Source of the DNA: Musa acuminata AAA Group
Taxonomy: Eukaryota > Streptophyta > Magnoliopsida > Zingiberales > Musaceae
Direction: 5' to 3'
Length of the DNA stretch: 64,000 nucleotides
NCBI RefSeq assembly: GCF_036884655.1
Contig: NC_088327.1
Span: forward strand, 10,922,501-10,986,500
Shown: positions 51,548 to 63,573 of the stretch, one piece after another
How the letters are laid out: every line of letters starts with the position of its first letter
Position numbering within the stretch: position 1 is the stretch's first letter
Made by a program: the position numbers and the translations under genes
The notes under the pieces: generated by a model
The model's input: the letters and a program-made list of their open reading frames with translations, nothing else
Databases searched by the model: none
What the model was told of the DNA's origin: nothing

Positions 51548-52739
51548 CTGCTCTGCTCGCACCTCTTCTTCTTCTTCTTCTTCTTCCTCCTTTTTCTTCA
51601 GAACTTACAATTCATTGTTTCGTTTTAAGGACGTAGATAATTAAACCTTAGTTCGTTTGTCTAAACCGGAGTATAGTGATGTTTACACTTTGTGATAGTC
51701 ACCAATAATGAGAGTATAGTGAATCAAAATGATTTCAAGTCCAGAAATTTCCATTCGATTCGATCATCTACAGCTTTATCCTTTTTCTCAAAAGAAAAGC
51801 TCATCTATATTCCCTACACATCGGTCGATGAATTGGGTAATTCCAGACTATGGAAACCGACGTGGTGAAGGTGGTGGTGGCGGTGGAATTATGATGGCTC
51901 ATCGACCACAGCAACAACTCAGTGCATAGCTCCCCTTCCTCGATCATTGCTCCTCCACAGAGATTAAAAATGTCATCGCTGTCGGTGAACCCTTTCTGGC
52001 TTACCAACATCAGATGACTGCCTCGATACGATTGACGTAACACGAGTTAATCCATACCTATCTTCTTTGTTTTTTTGCCTCTGGTACAGTGCTCGAACAG
52101 TGCTGTGTCCTGTGGAACCTTTAGGGTGAGGAAGGCAACCAATAATTTGTCCGACCTAACCCGGGAACATCTCTGCAGACGTCTCGCTCTTAGGGATCAA
52201 CCCCACCATGTTAGTACTAGCAATTTGGTGCGGTGGAGCTATCGGAGATGGCTACATGCCGCAAGCCAACACCGATGGAAGAGCCCACCTCATTGAACCA
52301 AAGGAGTCAACAGGCTCGGCAAGCTGTGGGCTGCATCAGCATGTGATCGTCTTCAACATTTTACCGTCCCACCCACCACACCTTCAAAGGCTATCATCAC
52401 TCTTCATATCTACCCTGCTCATGCCCACCTAAAAGCAGCATACAGCATGATAGCTACAGTGGCATACGTTTCATGTGAGATCAAATCGGGCATTACGCGG
52501 ATCGAGATAGAGTTCATCGCTCGCTTTCTGGCATCTTCTGCATTGTATTCTTCTGCTTACGTTAGGAGCCTTGTTTTCAACGAGTGCACTGAGATATATG
52601 TACAAGTCCTTTTCCTAATCAATGGGGTTCACTTGTCCTCATCGATGGAAGCATTTTCTTGGGACAAGATGGGGTGCATTGTAAAAGGTGTGTCGAGTTG
52701 ATAAAATATAATCTAGAATAATTTTTTGAAACTATTCAT
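51548..52739. other. 3' flank of the GT61 gene and intergenic DNA
   Basis: A (CTT)n tract at 51563-51585 lies in the likely 3' UTR. The remainder to 52739 has no supportable gene. Confidence 0.5.
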
Positions 52740-54900
52740 CCATTTTGAAACAGTTTGAAATGGAGGAGAAATTAAAATTTTGGATAGATGATGATGACAT
52801 GGATTATTTTATCCAAATAGATGGAGATGAGTTTTGTGTGGAGGAGGATGAAAAAAATTATTAGGCTACATTGATTTTTTCTTATTTAAAAAAATTATAT
52901 TTTATCTTTTTTGTTACTATAAATATATAAATATATGTTCTTGAATGAGTCTAAGTTGATACAAATGAAAAGTACTTTCTTTTTTTTATCTTCTCTTTTT
53001 TCTCTAAAGTTGTAGAGAAGTCAACATGTATGACAGCAGATTCTATTGAAGACTAGTAAAAGTATATTGATTAGAAAAGGAGGAGAGACCAATAAATTCA
53101 GAAGGAAAAAAAAAGAAAAGATGACAGATATTAAAGTAAGTATTTTTGATCATCTTCTAATATTCAAATGTGAAAATTATCAGTTTTGAGTCATTAAAAT
53201 AATAACTCTATTTATCTCATAAGGATGTAAAATTTGATAGAAAATGATTTTGTTGAGAATGATATGTAGGATTTTAATATAATTCAAGATCAAAAAATCA
53301 AATGAATAAAAAATGTAGAAAGGTATAAGAGCCTTTATATATTATAATAAGCTATAGATAGTCCTTATTTCCCAAATTATATCAGCATCAATATCAATAG
53401 AAACCTAAAAAATATTAAAAAGTATGTTTGGAGATATAGACAAGGTAAAAATTCAAAAGCTTCGTATTCTTTGACTTGAATTCGAAAATCGTATGATAGA
53501 AGATTCTAAATAATTTTTTTTTCAAAAGTTTCTTTTATTGTGAACCATATAAAATCTTATGGTGAAAAATATAAAAGATCAAACAATAGTAGAAAGAAAT
53601 TTATGAAGTTTATCTGATTTGATATGATTTCTTCTGTTATAGAAGAAGCTAAAGATACAAATATATTATATGTTGATATATTTGTTTTTATTTTATGAAA
53701 AAAAATGAATAAACTTTCATGAGAAACTTTAGAACATTCTCTTGAAATGAAGATTGATTAAAAAATAATCAAAAGAAAAAATTTCAAAAACCAAATCTAC
53801 TATCAACGATCTAACACTTAGGACGAGACTGATCAAATAAGAGCTCGAGGAACTCGAACGAAGATAATAAAAGAAATTGTTAATGTTTTTGTTAAAACAA
53901 TTACTAGTAGAAAAATAAAAATCAAAATGTTCCCCTCTATTTTCACTGAAAAAATATATAATCATCTTAAAAAAAATTATTGAAACAAAAATTAAGTAAA
54001 TTATTATAAAAAAAAATAATAGTAAAAAAAGAATGATGAAATATATTTTTTATAATATTTGATGAAAAATATTCTAGATTTATTTGGTTTTTAGATTATA
54101 GATGCAATAATCATATGATAGAGGATAAAAATTTGTTTGAAAGGCTTGATGGTTCAATCAAGTCTATAGTGCAAATGAGAAATAACAGTAAAGTTTAGGT
54201 GGAAGAGAAATGAAAAGTCAAATATCGAATCTAATAATATTTATTGATGATGTGATGTTTATTTTTAGTTCAAAATAAAATCTTATTAGTATAGGACAAT
54301 TGATGAGAAAAGGATATTATGTTATTTTTTTATTATAAAAATATTTAATTTATAATAATAAAACTAAAAAATTAATAGCAAACTGTGAGGATGGCAAAAA
54401 AATAAAATATCTCCTTTATTATTTCTAGATTCCTTACATCCATTGACTGTTACTAATGAATCAATATTATAGTATAAAAGATATGGTCATTTGAATTATA
54501 GTGATTTAGACCTGTTAAATCAAAAGAATATGATAATTAATTTGCATAGAATTAAGAATAAAGACATTGTTTATAAATCTTATGTTTTTTTAAAAAATAA
54601 CATAAAAATAAGTTATTTTTTGAGAAGAATGGTTGAAACTTATGCAAATATTTATAGGCCTACGTAGACTATCTCCTATATTTACGTATGATTGTATGAT
54701 TGCACAAAGATAATATGGGTATATTTTCTAAATGGAAAAGTTGAAACCTTCTTTGTTTTTAAAATTTTTACAGCATATCTAGAAAAATAAAATAATTATT
54801 TTAGTTGCCCATTTAGTAAAAAAAATAAAGCCCATTTAGTTGCCAAAAGATATACTCAAATTTTGGTATCGATTTCCCAAAAACTTTTTTTCTAAGTACT
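52740..54900 (+). mobile_element. Heavily decayed Ty1/copia retrotransposon
   Basis: AT-rich sequence with many stops that still shows copia parts in the correct order on the plus strand. A gag-like remnant lies at about 53430-53660 (phrases EFENRMIEDS and later VIEEAKDT). A protease region starts at 54085 (WFLDYRCNNHM...EDKNLFERLD), in which the usual D-S-G active site reads D-Y-R. NLISIGQLMRKGYYVIF follows at about 54279-54330. A gag-pre-integrase phrase lies at about 54473-54570 (RYGHLNYSDLDLLNQKNM), and an integrase phrase at about 54700-54790 (IIWVYFLNGKVETFFVFKIF). No LTRs were identified. The element is certainly inactive. Confidence 0.8.
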
Positions 54901-55304
54901 AGAATGAATAGAATTAGAAAAATAACAAGTTTATCAATTTAATATTAAATCATCATTCTTCAAAAGAAAATTACAAGAAAAGACGTGTAAAATAGCATGA
55001 AAAAATTATAAATAAAAAGTGTTTTTTTTCTTTTCTTAATTCTATAAGAAGCCAACACTATAATATCAAACTGTATAATAATATTATCCATACCTCGCAA
55101 TGTCAAATTCTAGCTGTATAGTATTGTCCTGTCGTAAAGGTGGAGTTATTTTTACTGTGGATGAGCTCACTGTTTCGTACGACGATCTAATAAACGTAAC
55201 GCTGTAGACTCCTTTCGAGTAAAATGACTTCAGGTAAATGGTGGTAATATCTGCTGCTCCGTCCATTGGTCGAATCGAAGAAGGTCAGTTGTCGGAGTGG
55301 TGGA

Positions 55305-56091
55305 TGTTGGGCTGATGGCCCATATTCAGAAAATATATTTGAAGAGAAGCAGTTGCAGCTTCAGAAAATTCATACAGATGACAACGGAGCAGACATGTTG
55401 ACGAAGACCTTAACAAAAGAAAGACAGGAGATATGCCGACAGTTGGTCGGTATGGCTTCACATTGAGGAGTCATGGGACAGCCTCCCTTATGAGCTGAAG
55501 GGGGAGGTTGTTGGGCTGATAGCCCATATTCAGCCCATGTGGGCTTTATCAGCCCATAGCTCACACCCCCTCTTAACCTAACCCTAATTAAGATTAGGGG
55601 GGTGTGGTGGCTGCGTTTTAGAGGCAGATTAAAGCTATAAAAAGGCAGCAACGAGGCAGATCTTTGCAGCCACGAGATTCCAAAGAGAAGAAGGAGAACA
55701 AGGCAGAAAAGGAAGAGAAAGAAAGGGAAGAAGACAAGGACAACGCAGAGAGACTGTTCACAATCATCTAGCAGTGTTCTCATCTCAGGTTAGATCAAAT
55801 CTACAGTAGGCTCTTGCTGTGATTACTTGGGAGGTTTTAGATATTGTATCCCAGTTGTTCTCTTGTGGTTGTTGCTTGGGTTTTGGGCAAGAGATTGAGA
55901 TTTGTATATTCATTATTCTCATAGTGGATTATCTCTAGTTTGCCCCGTGGTTTTTACCCTTCAATGTGAAGGGGTTTTCCACGTATATCTTGGTGTTCTG
56001 TTTGATTGTGTTTCCATTTTATTCCGCTGCTTATTTTGGTCTTCTAGTATTTGTTCCTATACAAAGGTTATTCCTGTTTATATCCCCATCA
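55305..56091 (+). mobile_element. Internally deleted Ty1/copia element with intact target duplication
   Basis: Flanked by the 5-bp direct repeat GTGGA (55300-55304 and 56092-56096). It begins with the first 25 bases of an LTR (TGTTGGGCTGATGGCCCATA..., 55305-55329) and jumps directly to the end of the internal region. That part still encodes the last pol residues in frame (KIHTDDNGADMLTKTL...ERQEICRQLVGM, to 55464), followed by a polypurine tract (GAAGGGGGAGG, 55498-55507). A complete 583-bp 3' LTR (55509-56091, TG...CA) follows. Nearly all of the 5' LTR and internal region is deleted. The solo LTR at 44573 belongs to the same family. Confidence 0.88.
55509..56091 (+). repeat. Complete copia LTR, 583 bp
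   Basis: It starts TGTTGGGCTGATAGCCCATA right after the polypurine tract and ends ...CCCCATCA at the target duplication. It contains a TATA-like GCTATAAAAAGG (about 55634-55645), the probable LTR promoter. Confidence 0.88.
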
Positions 56092-56096
56092 GTGGA

Positions 56097-56335
56097 CTGC
56101 TCGGAGGACACGCTCGGTTCTCCAGCGTGATGTTCACGATGCCATCTTTTCTTGCACTTGTCTGATGCCATTCGGTGTGGAAGGAGCGAGACGACCTCGT
56201 CCGCAAGGTGAAATGTTCAATGCAGAGGAGTGATCTGCGGTCGTAGATTTGGTGTTGAGTCCGCGTCGGTGATGATGTCTGGTCCCATGCGGTTCTCTTT
56301 GTTCTTTAATGATGGTGACGACGAGACAACGAAAC

Positions 56336-56371
<36 letters not shown>

Positions 56372-57254
56372 ATTTCCTTCCTTTTTCCAAGAAAATAAAA
56401 TCATATTAAGAGAGGTTAAATAAATATGATACATTCGATTATCCTCGTTCATGTCATTCAGGTGCATATATATTCCACGACATACAACAAGATGTCCTCC
56501 GAGAAGACAGCACTCGACATCCACAACATAGACTTTTGTTGTAAGAGTGTGTCTTAGGATCCACAACATAAGGCCCAGCCAGAAGCCTTGTCGATGACAC
56601 CCGTCTCGCGCATCACGCAGCCAAGCAGAGCTTCCGGCATCCGCTGTGGCTCTCCAATGACCAAAATGCTCGGTGTTTCGATTCCACACCGGTAAGTCTC
56701 AACAATCATATTAAAAGCTTCAAGTAGTCCTTTAACCATCAAAGATGGCCCGCCATGACTTAGGATTCTCCCATTATATTCCAAGCCTCTGTTCTTATCG
56801 TCCCTTTCCAAAAAAATATAGTACGAGCAGCTTTTGTGCTCGTTGTTTGTGTCGTTATTCTGACATATTCGCTAAACGATGTTAAGAAAGAACACAAACG
56901 TTTTGTTCCTTCCGTGAAAGGCAACGCTCACACCATAAGATCTCAAATGATCGCCGCTCTTAAATATTAAATGTTAGTCAGCATCATCACTGCAAATGTT
57001 ATCGTTGGGATTGACCCAAAGATGACAGCCACGCCTCTGCTTGAGATTGACATCGATAGCTAGCGCAAATGATAATATTATCATTGATGAGCGACGAGGT
57101 CGATATTTCGATGGGAAAGGAAGTCACCGTAATGAATTGGCGGATGTGCGTGGAGGAGGTTCTACGGTTCAGGCCAAACAGGAAGGGACGAATAGGCTAC
57201 AGATTGAGTTTGATACGGAGATGGTCGTTCGTATTATACCAAGGGTAATGTATT
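56097..57254. other. Intergenic region with a (CT)n microsatellite and an unrecognised minus-strand open frame
   Basis: A (CT)n run lies at 56340-56370. On the minus strand, 56811-56554 reads 85 codons (GGPSLMVKGLLEAFNMIVETY...ALLGCVMRETGVIDKASGWALCC) with protein-like composition, then a stop. It may be a gene fragment, but I do not recognise the family and see no flanking exons. The rest is non-coding. Confidence 0.35.
56340..56370. repeat. (CT)n microsatellite
   Basis: About 15 CT units in intergenic DNA. Confidence 0.9.
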
Positions 57255-58020
57255 CCACTTGATGGACCTAACATTAGTGTGTAGATGTGGAGAAGCAACT
57301 ATCAACTCATAGGTTAAACAAAAAGAAAGATACACGCAATTGCACGCAAGTTTGAAGACTTCATCGTCCCATCAAGCACGAAAAAAGAAAGAACGATGAG
57401 AGGTCGCCCGAGACTAAGAAAACATTCCCATCTTCAAAAGATAACATCAATCACCTTGCCTTCGTTGTTCTTGCATGATGCTTGCCGACCATCTTCAAAA
57501 GATAACATCTATTCACATAAAAAAATTGATGTTTATTACTTGAACGTATTCACAACTTTATATATAGTGTTTCTTTTGGACAAAAATAATATCCCATTAA
57601 GAAGTTCCGTAGCAACGAGTTAAGAACGTGATCTTCCTGTTATCACTCTTGTCGACCCAACGGAATCATCCAGCAGCCATGGCAGGTCGGAGCAGGGCTT
57701 TCGTACGTGTTCGTCGGTGGTGGGTGTCGAAACTTGCACGTTTGCATGGCACCGACGCTCCGGAATCAAGCAGGTGGCACCGACGAATCCATGGAGTTTT
57801 ATATGCATATCTTTCCGTCAGATAAGACATCCAACATCAGACGCTGGATGACAACCCCGATGCAACTTCAACTTGTCATGGAAGTTTGTGAGGCTAGCTG
57901 GTCTTATCACCAGGTAGTCTGGTCTGTCCACGTTCTTTCTCTGTTTTCTATAACATAATATGTCCATCGGTGTTGGTGTTGGTGGAGGAAGAAGAGACAG
58001 ATGGCTCAGCGTGTCGTGTT
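57255..58020. repeat. Old direct duplication, copy 1
   Basis: Blocks in this segment recur in the same order at 59850-61440: GGAGAAGCAACTATCAA with ATACACGCAATTGCA; AAAAGATAACATCAATCACCTT; AAGAAGTTCCGTAG; TGCACGTTTGCATGGC; and a long well-conserved block CGACGCTCCGGAATCAAGCA to TTTCCGTCAGATAAGAC, then GTCCACGTTCTTTCTCT. No gene is recognised inside. Confidence 0.85.
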
Positions 58021-58059
58021 TCCCGTAAAAATAGATCATATTATTGAAATAAAAAATTA

Positions 58060-59849
58060 TCAAATAATAACTAGAGATCGAGTCAATATTATTTCAATCT
58101 TTAATATTATATTATGAGTTTTATCTACTATTTATATCAAGTTAAAGATATTTTATCTTTCATTATAAATTTTATTTCATTAACGAATCTTACCGTCCAT
58201 TCGTTTTCTGACTCTGATAAATTATATCTGAAAGATATAAAAATTTATTAATATACTCGATTTATAATCGGATAGCTTCGATGTAATATTAATATTGTTG
58301 AACTAACAATTATTCAGGAGGTAGGAATTTTTTTTTGAGAAGTCGCTTTATCTTTCGTTATGTTTATACTAATGCTTTTCCTTGCCTTCTTTTGTTATTT
58401 TGTAATGTATCACACCAAGTTATTGCATCTCCTTTCAACTTATATGCAATAAGTTTAATTTGTTTGTGATCAAGAATATCCTCTCTACTTCATAACTCAA
58501 ATCAAGAATAGCTTCAATGTTGAAGTGGCCACTAAAACTAGGAAGATCTACTTTAAGATGATAATCTTTAAGTAGTCTATTTCATTTGGGTGGTGTTTGA
58601 TGTTTTTATATCTTTCACTATCATTTTCTAAGTCATCATCAGATACTATTGGTTATTATGAATGGATAATATCACATCGGTTGAAGTGTTGAGGTTAAGT
58701 TACATCTATATCTCTTCTTTAGTTGGTTCTATGATAATCCACAATCACTTTTTCTTCGTATGAGTCGTATAGTTGGTTACCAATGTTAAATTATAGACCC
58801 ATGTTGATTTTTTGGTTGGCTATGAGCATCAACTATAACATGATTTATCATACCATCAGTACAAACTCTATTTACGCCTAAACTCAAGTTAGTGAATATG
58901 TCACAAATCTCTTAGAGTTTCAAGTCATTCTTGCTTCTTATGCTTTTAAAACTGCTCATACGATTGTCAACTCCTTGATCGTTATTATTGGAGTCATTCC
59001 CATTACCTCCACTATAAAGGTTGTCACTGTTAAAACTGTCACTACCATTGTCGTCATCATTGTTATCATTATTGCTTTAAACTAGACCTCATCTTGATAG
59101 ACTACAAGGTTGTAATTAACAAATTAAGTTTCTAATATATAAGATTTAATATAAATAATGAGTGTAGAGTATATTTCTTAATTTTTTAACCATAAACATA
59201 TTATGCTAAAACCAAGAATACGACTCTTGATATCAACTGACACAAAATAGAAATAAAAAAATATTACTAAAAAGGATTCTAACGAACTAACCTCGTAAAG
59301 GAGAAAAGCAAAATAACTCCTTATATTAGAAATTTTTTTTTTACAATGCTTAGAGATATTATTTATTTTATGATCTAATAGGCTTAGAGGAAGTATTTAT
59401 TTATACTAGTTTTAAGCCTTGAAAACTAATTAACTAACAATGTGAGATAATTAAAACAAACATAAAAGTAAGAGTGATAAGTGGACAAGATCTTTAAAAA
59501 TAATATTTTTATGATGTCCATGAGTGGATTTGAAGCTCTAAAATAGATTTCTTGATTAAGTTTATTTAAACTTTTTTTTTTAAATTGACTTAGTCAATTC
59601 TTTTATAAAAGAGGGATTTTGTTTTGCATTAATTTTAAAAATGCCAAATTCTAATAAATGGAATGCCATTGGTAACTCATCATTTTTTCCCATTTTGTAA
59701 ATAAATTCTAAGAATTTTAAGTTAAAATTAATTGGAGGAGATAATTGTCCGCAACAACATTGGAATGACAAAGCATGACGTGATGGATCATCCGACCCTT
59801 TGTCAAGTTATAAATCGACATTAGCAAACATATTTTTAAGCCTTTAAAA
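58060..59849. other. AT-rich repeat region containing a gypsy gag relic
   Basis: AT-rich non-coding DNA between the two duplication copies. On the minus strand, about 58640-58330, frames read DLPSFSGHFNIEAILDLSYEVE and KLIAYKLKGDAITWCDTLQ...RRQGKAL, characteristic of Ty3/gypsy gag proteins, interrupted by frameshifts. No other part of the element is intact. Confidence 0.65.
58330..58640 (-). mobile_element. Ty3/gypsy gag remnant
   Basis: The phrase LKGDAITWCDTLQ with a following RRQGK motif matches the usual gypsy gag pattern LKGGAxxWWxxLQ...RRRQGK. It is split over two frames, so it is a dead fragment. Confidence 0.65.
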
Positions 59850-61440
59850 TTAGATGGACCTAACGTTGTTTGTAGAGATGGAGAAGCAACTATCAATTCA
59901 TAAGTAAACAAAAAGATACACGCAATTGCAAGCTAGTTTGTAGACTTCATCATGCACGAAAAGACTAAGAAAGCATTACATTCCCATCATCAAAAGATAA
60001 CATCAATCACCTTCGCTGTTCTGGCAATGATGCTTGGCGACGCGGAGGCCCCTTACACGCAACGACGGATGTGGTCGAAGCCAATTGGAAAATTGACTGT
60101 TGGATGATCACATCCATGACGGTTAGAGAAGAAAATACATGATTGATTAGTGAGATTGATTTCAATTATTATGATTTTCTAATTTACTGATATAGATACT
60201 GCGCTCTCTACATTGATTGATGTAATTCCTTGAGATTTTTTTCTTTTACTTAGTTCAATTTTTTTTTCTTGATTTTTTGAAACTCATCTGAGTGTCTCAA
60301 TTTTTTTGATACCATCTGATTAGTTTGAAAATTATGAATTTTATGATCTTATTATTATATAGTGATAAATTGATCTGCTCGACATGTATTACTAGATTAT
60401 TTATAATATATTTAATATTAAATTATATTTTTATTTGATTCACATAATAGATTTTTTTTAATGTTTATCATTATATTATATTCAAAACTTTATATCTAAT
60501 TTTTTTTTATCAAAAATAATCTTCCAGTAAGAAGTCCCGTAGGAACGAAACATGCACGTTTGTATGGCGCCGATAAGGTGTATTTTGGGCCCAAATCATA
60601 TCACAATCGATATCACGTCATGTTACAGTCAAGTCAGCAAGAGAAGTACCCCCACGTGTCGAACCATCAATCATACCAAGACGTCGCTTGGTATGTCCCG
60701 TCCCGGTAAATCCGGGACGGCGATCGCACAAAGATATCATCTCACCCCTTGGTCGTCACGTCAAATCCGCATATGACTAACTCTCGTATAGTAGTTTAAA
60801 AGCACATGACCGGCATCCGGCTTAGAGAAGAAAAAAAGAAAGAAAGAGCAAAAAGCAGAACCCCACATTGACTTACTCGTCGAGGGGCCACAGTCGACGG
60901 GGCCTTCTATGCATGAGAACAATCATCCCCAAAGCGAGATAATCTCGATCGAGAGAGATCGCCTCCCCCCGACGCACCGACCAACATCCTGGTGGAGAGC
61001 TATCGACCAACGTCTCGAACAAGAGCCATCGACTAGCTTTCCAACCTTGGCAACCAACTCAGACGATCGAAGACTCCCGACATCGATTCATGAACCAAAC
61101 CGTGTCGATTCGTTAGCGACGATGCATCTGTTCACCATCAGCGCCGACGCTCCGGAATCAAGCAGGTGGCACCGCCGAATCCATGGAGTTTTATATGCAT
61201 ATCTTTCCGTCAGATAAGACCTCCACTTGGGTAACATCAGACACCGGATGAAGCCCGTTGCAACTTCAACTCGTCATGGAAGATTGTGAGGCTGGCTGGT
61301 CTTATCCCCACGTAGTCTCGTCCGTCCACGTTCTTTCTCTGCTTTCTATAATATAATATGATCATCGGTATTGGTGTTGGAAGAAGAAGAAGAAGAAGAC
61401 GAGGTAGATGCACAGCATGTCGTGTTTTCCCTTGACTACC
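59850..61440. repeat. Old direct duplication, copy 2, split by a 567-bp insertion
   Basis: Corresponds to 57255-58020 (see there). The copy is interrupted between TGTATGGCGCCGA (ending 60573) and GCGCCGACGCTCCGG (from 61141). Confidence 0.85.
60574..61140. mobile_element. 567-bp insertion of unknown type in duplication copy 2
   Basis: The segment is absent from copy 1, where TGGCACCGACGCTCC runs straight through. It is flanked by a 7-bp direct repeat GCGCCGA (60567-60573 and 61141-61147). The interior contains a CCCGTCCCGG...CCGGGACGG hairpin near 60690-60720 and is GC-richer than its surroundings. The ends are TAAGG and CATCA and do not form an obvious terminal inverted repeat. It may be a solo LTR or another unclassified insertion. 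Confidence 0.55.
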
Positions 61441-61710
61441 CTGACTTCTGTGGGGAGGAGGGATCAATTGAGTCCTTCCACCACTATATAACTCTCTTTA
61501 AAAAGGAAAATAATTTGATTATGTGATTCTGTCATGTACCTATGCATATGTGAATATAGTAGACATGACAACCAATGACAAAATTGTTTATGTAAAGAAT
61601 GATCGTCACAAAATAAAGGCATCTGTATGATAGTGGCTCGACTGAATCAGTATACATATGGAAAAAGACATGATGAACGGAGACGATGATCTCTGGCTTC
61701 CTCTGCTACC

Positions 61711-63573
61711 CTAATTCCTTTCATGAAGAAGCTGGAGGGCCTTCTCTAGCACAGGCCTGAAGCGATTCACATTAAGCCTCACGTTTTGCTGCTTAAGATA
61801 GACGTCTCCCAGTCTAAGCCAGCCCTCCTTGTGAATGGACTCCGGGTCCTGGAACACCCGGTGGTCTCTCGGGTAGAGTTCCGTCAGGGTGCTCTCCTCT
61901 ACGCTTATGTCATACTGCAAGTACCTCAGCTTCATCCCCATGGCAGGATCTCCGTAGAAGTTCGTTGCTATCCAATCCAGATTACCCAGTGGCACCACCT
62001 GGATCACGATCGCGTTGGTGGGGAGGAAGAGGAAGTTGGTGAGACCTGCGCCATGCACGCCCACCATCACGTCGCACGAGTTGACGACGTGTGCGAACCG
62101 GGCCACGTCGAAGAAGTCCGGCTCCGCCGCCACCACCTCGTAGCCCACCTCCCGCGCCATGCCCACGACCTCGTCCAGGTTCACGAATCTTCTCGTCCCG
62201 CCTCTTGCTATGAACAGGAGCCGCGGCTTCGTGCCGGGAGGACCGCCGGCCGCCCACGCGCGCTCGCGCGCCAGCGAGTACGCGCTCCTCGTTAGCTTCA
62301 CGAAGTCCATGATGGAGTGGCCTCGCGGGGCTCTCGAGGGGTCGATCATCAGGTCCCTCTCGGCCCTCAGCCCGACAACGACGTGGTCGAAACAGTGCAC
62401 TCTCTCGTCGTTGTCGTAGTCGATCACATCATACGACGAGAGCTTCGTCAGGTACGGCCGGTACTTGTGCATCCACCACCCTTGTTGGTTGGTGATGATG
62501 AATTGGACCTGGCCGTGGAACGGGCCGGCGGTTTGGAAGAGGGGAACCAGCACGTCGGCGAAGTCGTGGAAGCAGTTTCCGCAGTGACCGCCGGTGGAGA
62601 ACAGGATGCCGGGGACTGTGTGATTGACGCTGCATTCGGGAGCTTCCTGATGGCGGCGCAGTGACGTCAAGTTCAGTGGCCGGACTTTAGCCATTGCCGA
62701 GTGGTCGTACTTGCGAGGATAGGGTCTGATCTGCCATGACTCGTTTCTTTCTCTGCTGCCCGTATGAGTAACAAGCATTACAGAGGAGAGATTCTTCCCA
62801 CTGATTCTTATGTCACCTTCCATATCGCAAATGTTCAATCTATAGTCGGAGAAATCACACATTGGCTTCCTCTTAGGCGCCCCACCATCTGGAATCCAAC
62901 GCAATAAATTGTTCCTGTTAGACTTGGGAAGGTAGACTGGAATCTCCGATGGCATGTCTGAACTCAGACAGACAGAGACGAGTCTTCTTCTTCTCTTGAA
63001 ACAAGTCACTTGTGATCATTACTACTGCCTATCAGATTAAATGCTCGGGAACAGTGATCAAGCTTGCTTTCCATTAGCTTTGGAAAGATTAGCGTACCTG
63101 ATTCATTAAAATCACCGGTAGATGGTCCGTTCAGCACTTGTGTATCGTTTTCCGTCTTGCAATCACTCGAATTTGATTCGCACGATGAGCTGATTCCCTC
63201 TTTCCCCTTTCCATCTGGTCGGTTGATGAACGAAGCGTCAATTTGCTTTGTCCTACCTGACAGTCGAATCCTTGTATCTTCTTCGACCGTAGAACTCATA
63301 GGAGCTGCATCTCCGGATGATGATGATGATGACGATGACGGCAGGCAATTCACTGCAAGAAAACCCAATGCGAGTTATGAAAATTAGAATTAGACAGAAG
63401 AAGGGAAAGCTCAAGTACAAAGAGGGGGGCTCACATATGGACAAATGGTCCATGCTTATGTCGTTTCTGGACAACATCACGAATGTCATGGACACAAGAA
63501 AGCATCCGACGATGAGTCCTGATCCGAAACTCCGAGGCTCCACCGGTGGCCGGAACTTCTTCACCAGCTTCAT
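61711..63573 (-). CDS. GT61 glycosyltransferase, xylan arabinosyltransferase-like
   Basis: Three exons on the minus strand, 63573-63435, 63352-63098 and 62957-61711, all joined at phase 1; 546 aa. The N-terminus MKLVKKFRPPVEPRSFGSG is followed by a transmembrane helix (about 17-34). A long Ser-rich, variable stem is encoded by exon 2 (a polyserine run from a (TCA)n tract, 63317-63336). The lumenal GT61 domain shows MCDFSDYRLNICDMEGDIRI, WQIRPYPRKYDHSAM, the VPGILFSTGGHCGNCFHDFAD block, VMVGVHGAGLTNFLFLP, VIQVVPLGNLDW and DPESIHKEGWLRL. These match the convergent gene at 49866-51547 in order and spacing, so both derive from one ancestor, though they have diverged. The additional exon 2 makes the stem longer. 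An in-frame upstream ATG (63654) would add 27 residues; the shorter form is preferred because it places the anchor close to the N-terminus. Confidence 0.9.

Noticed and set aside
56554..56811. 85-codon minus-strand frame with protein-like composition
   Set aside because: Family not recognised and no flanking exons; mentioned in the region note but not called as a gene.
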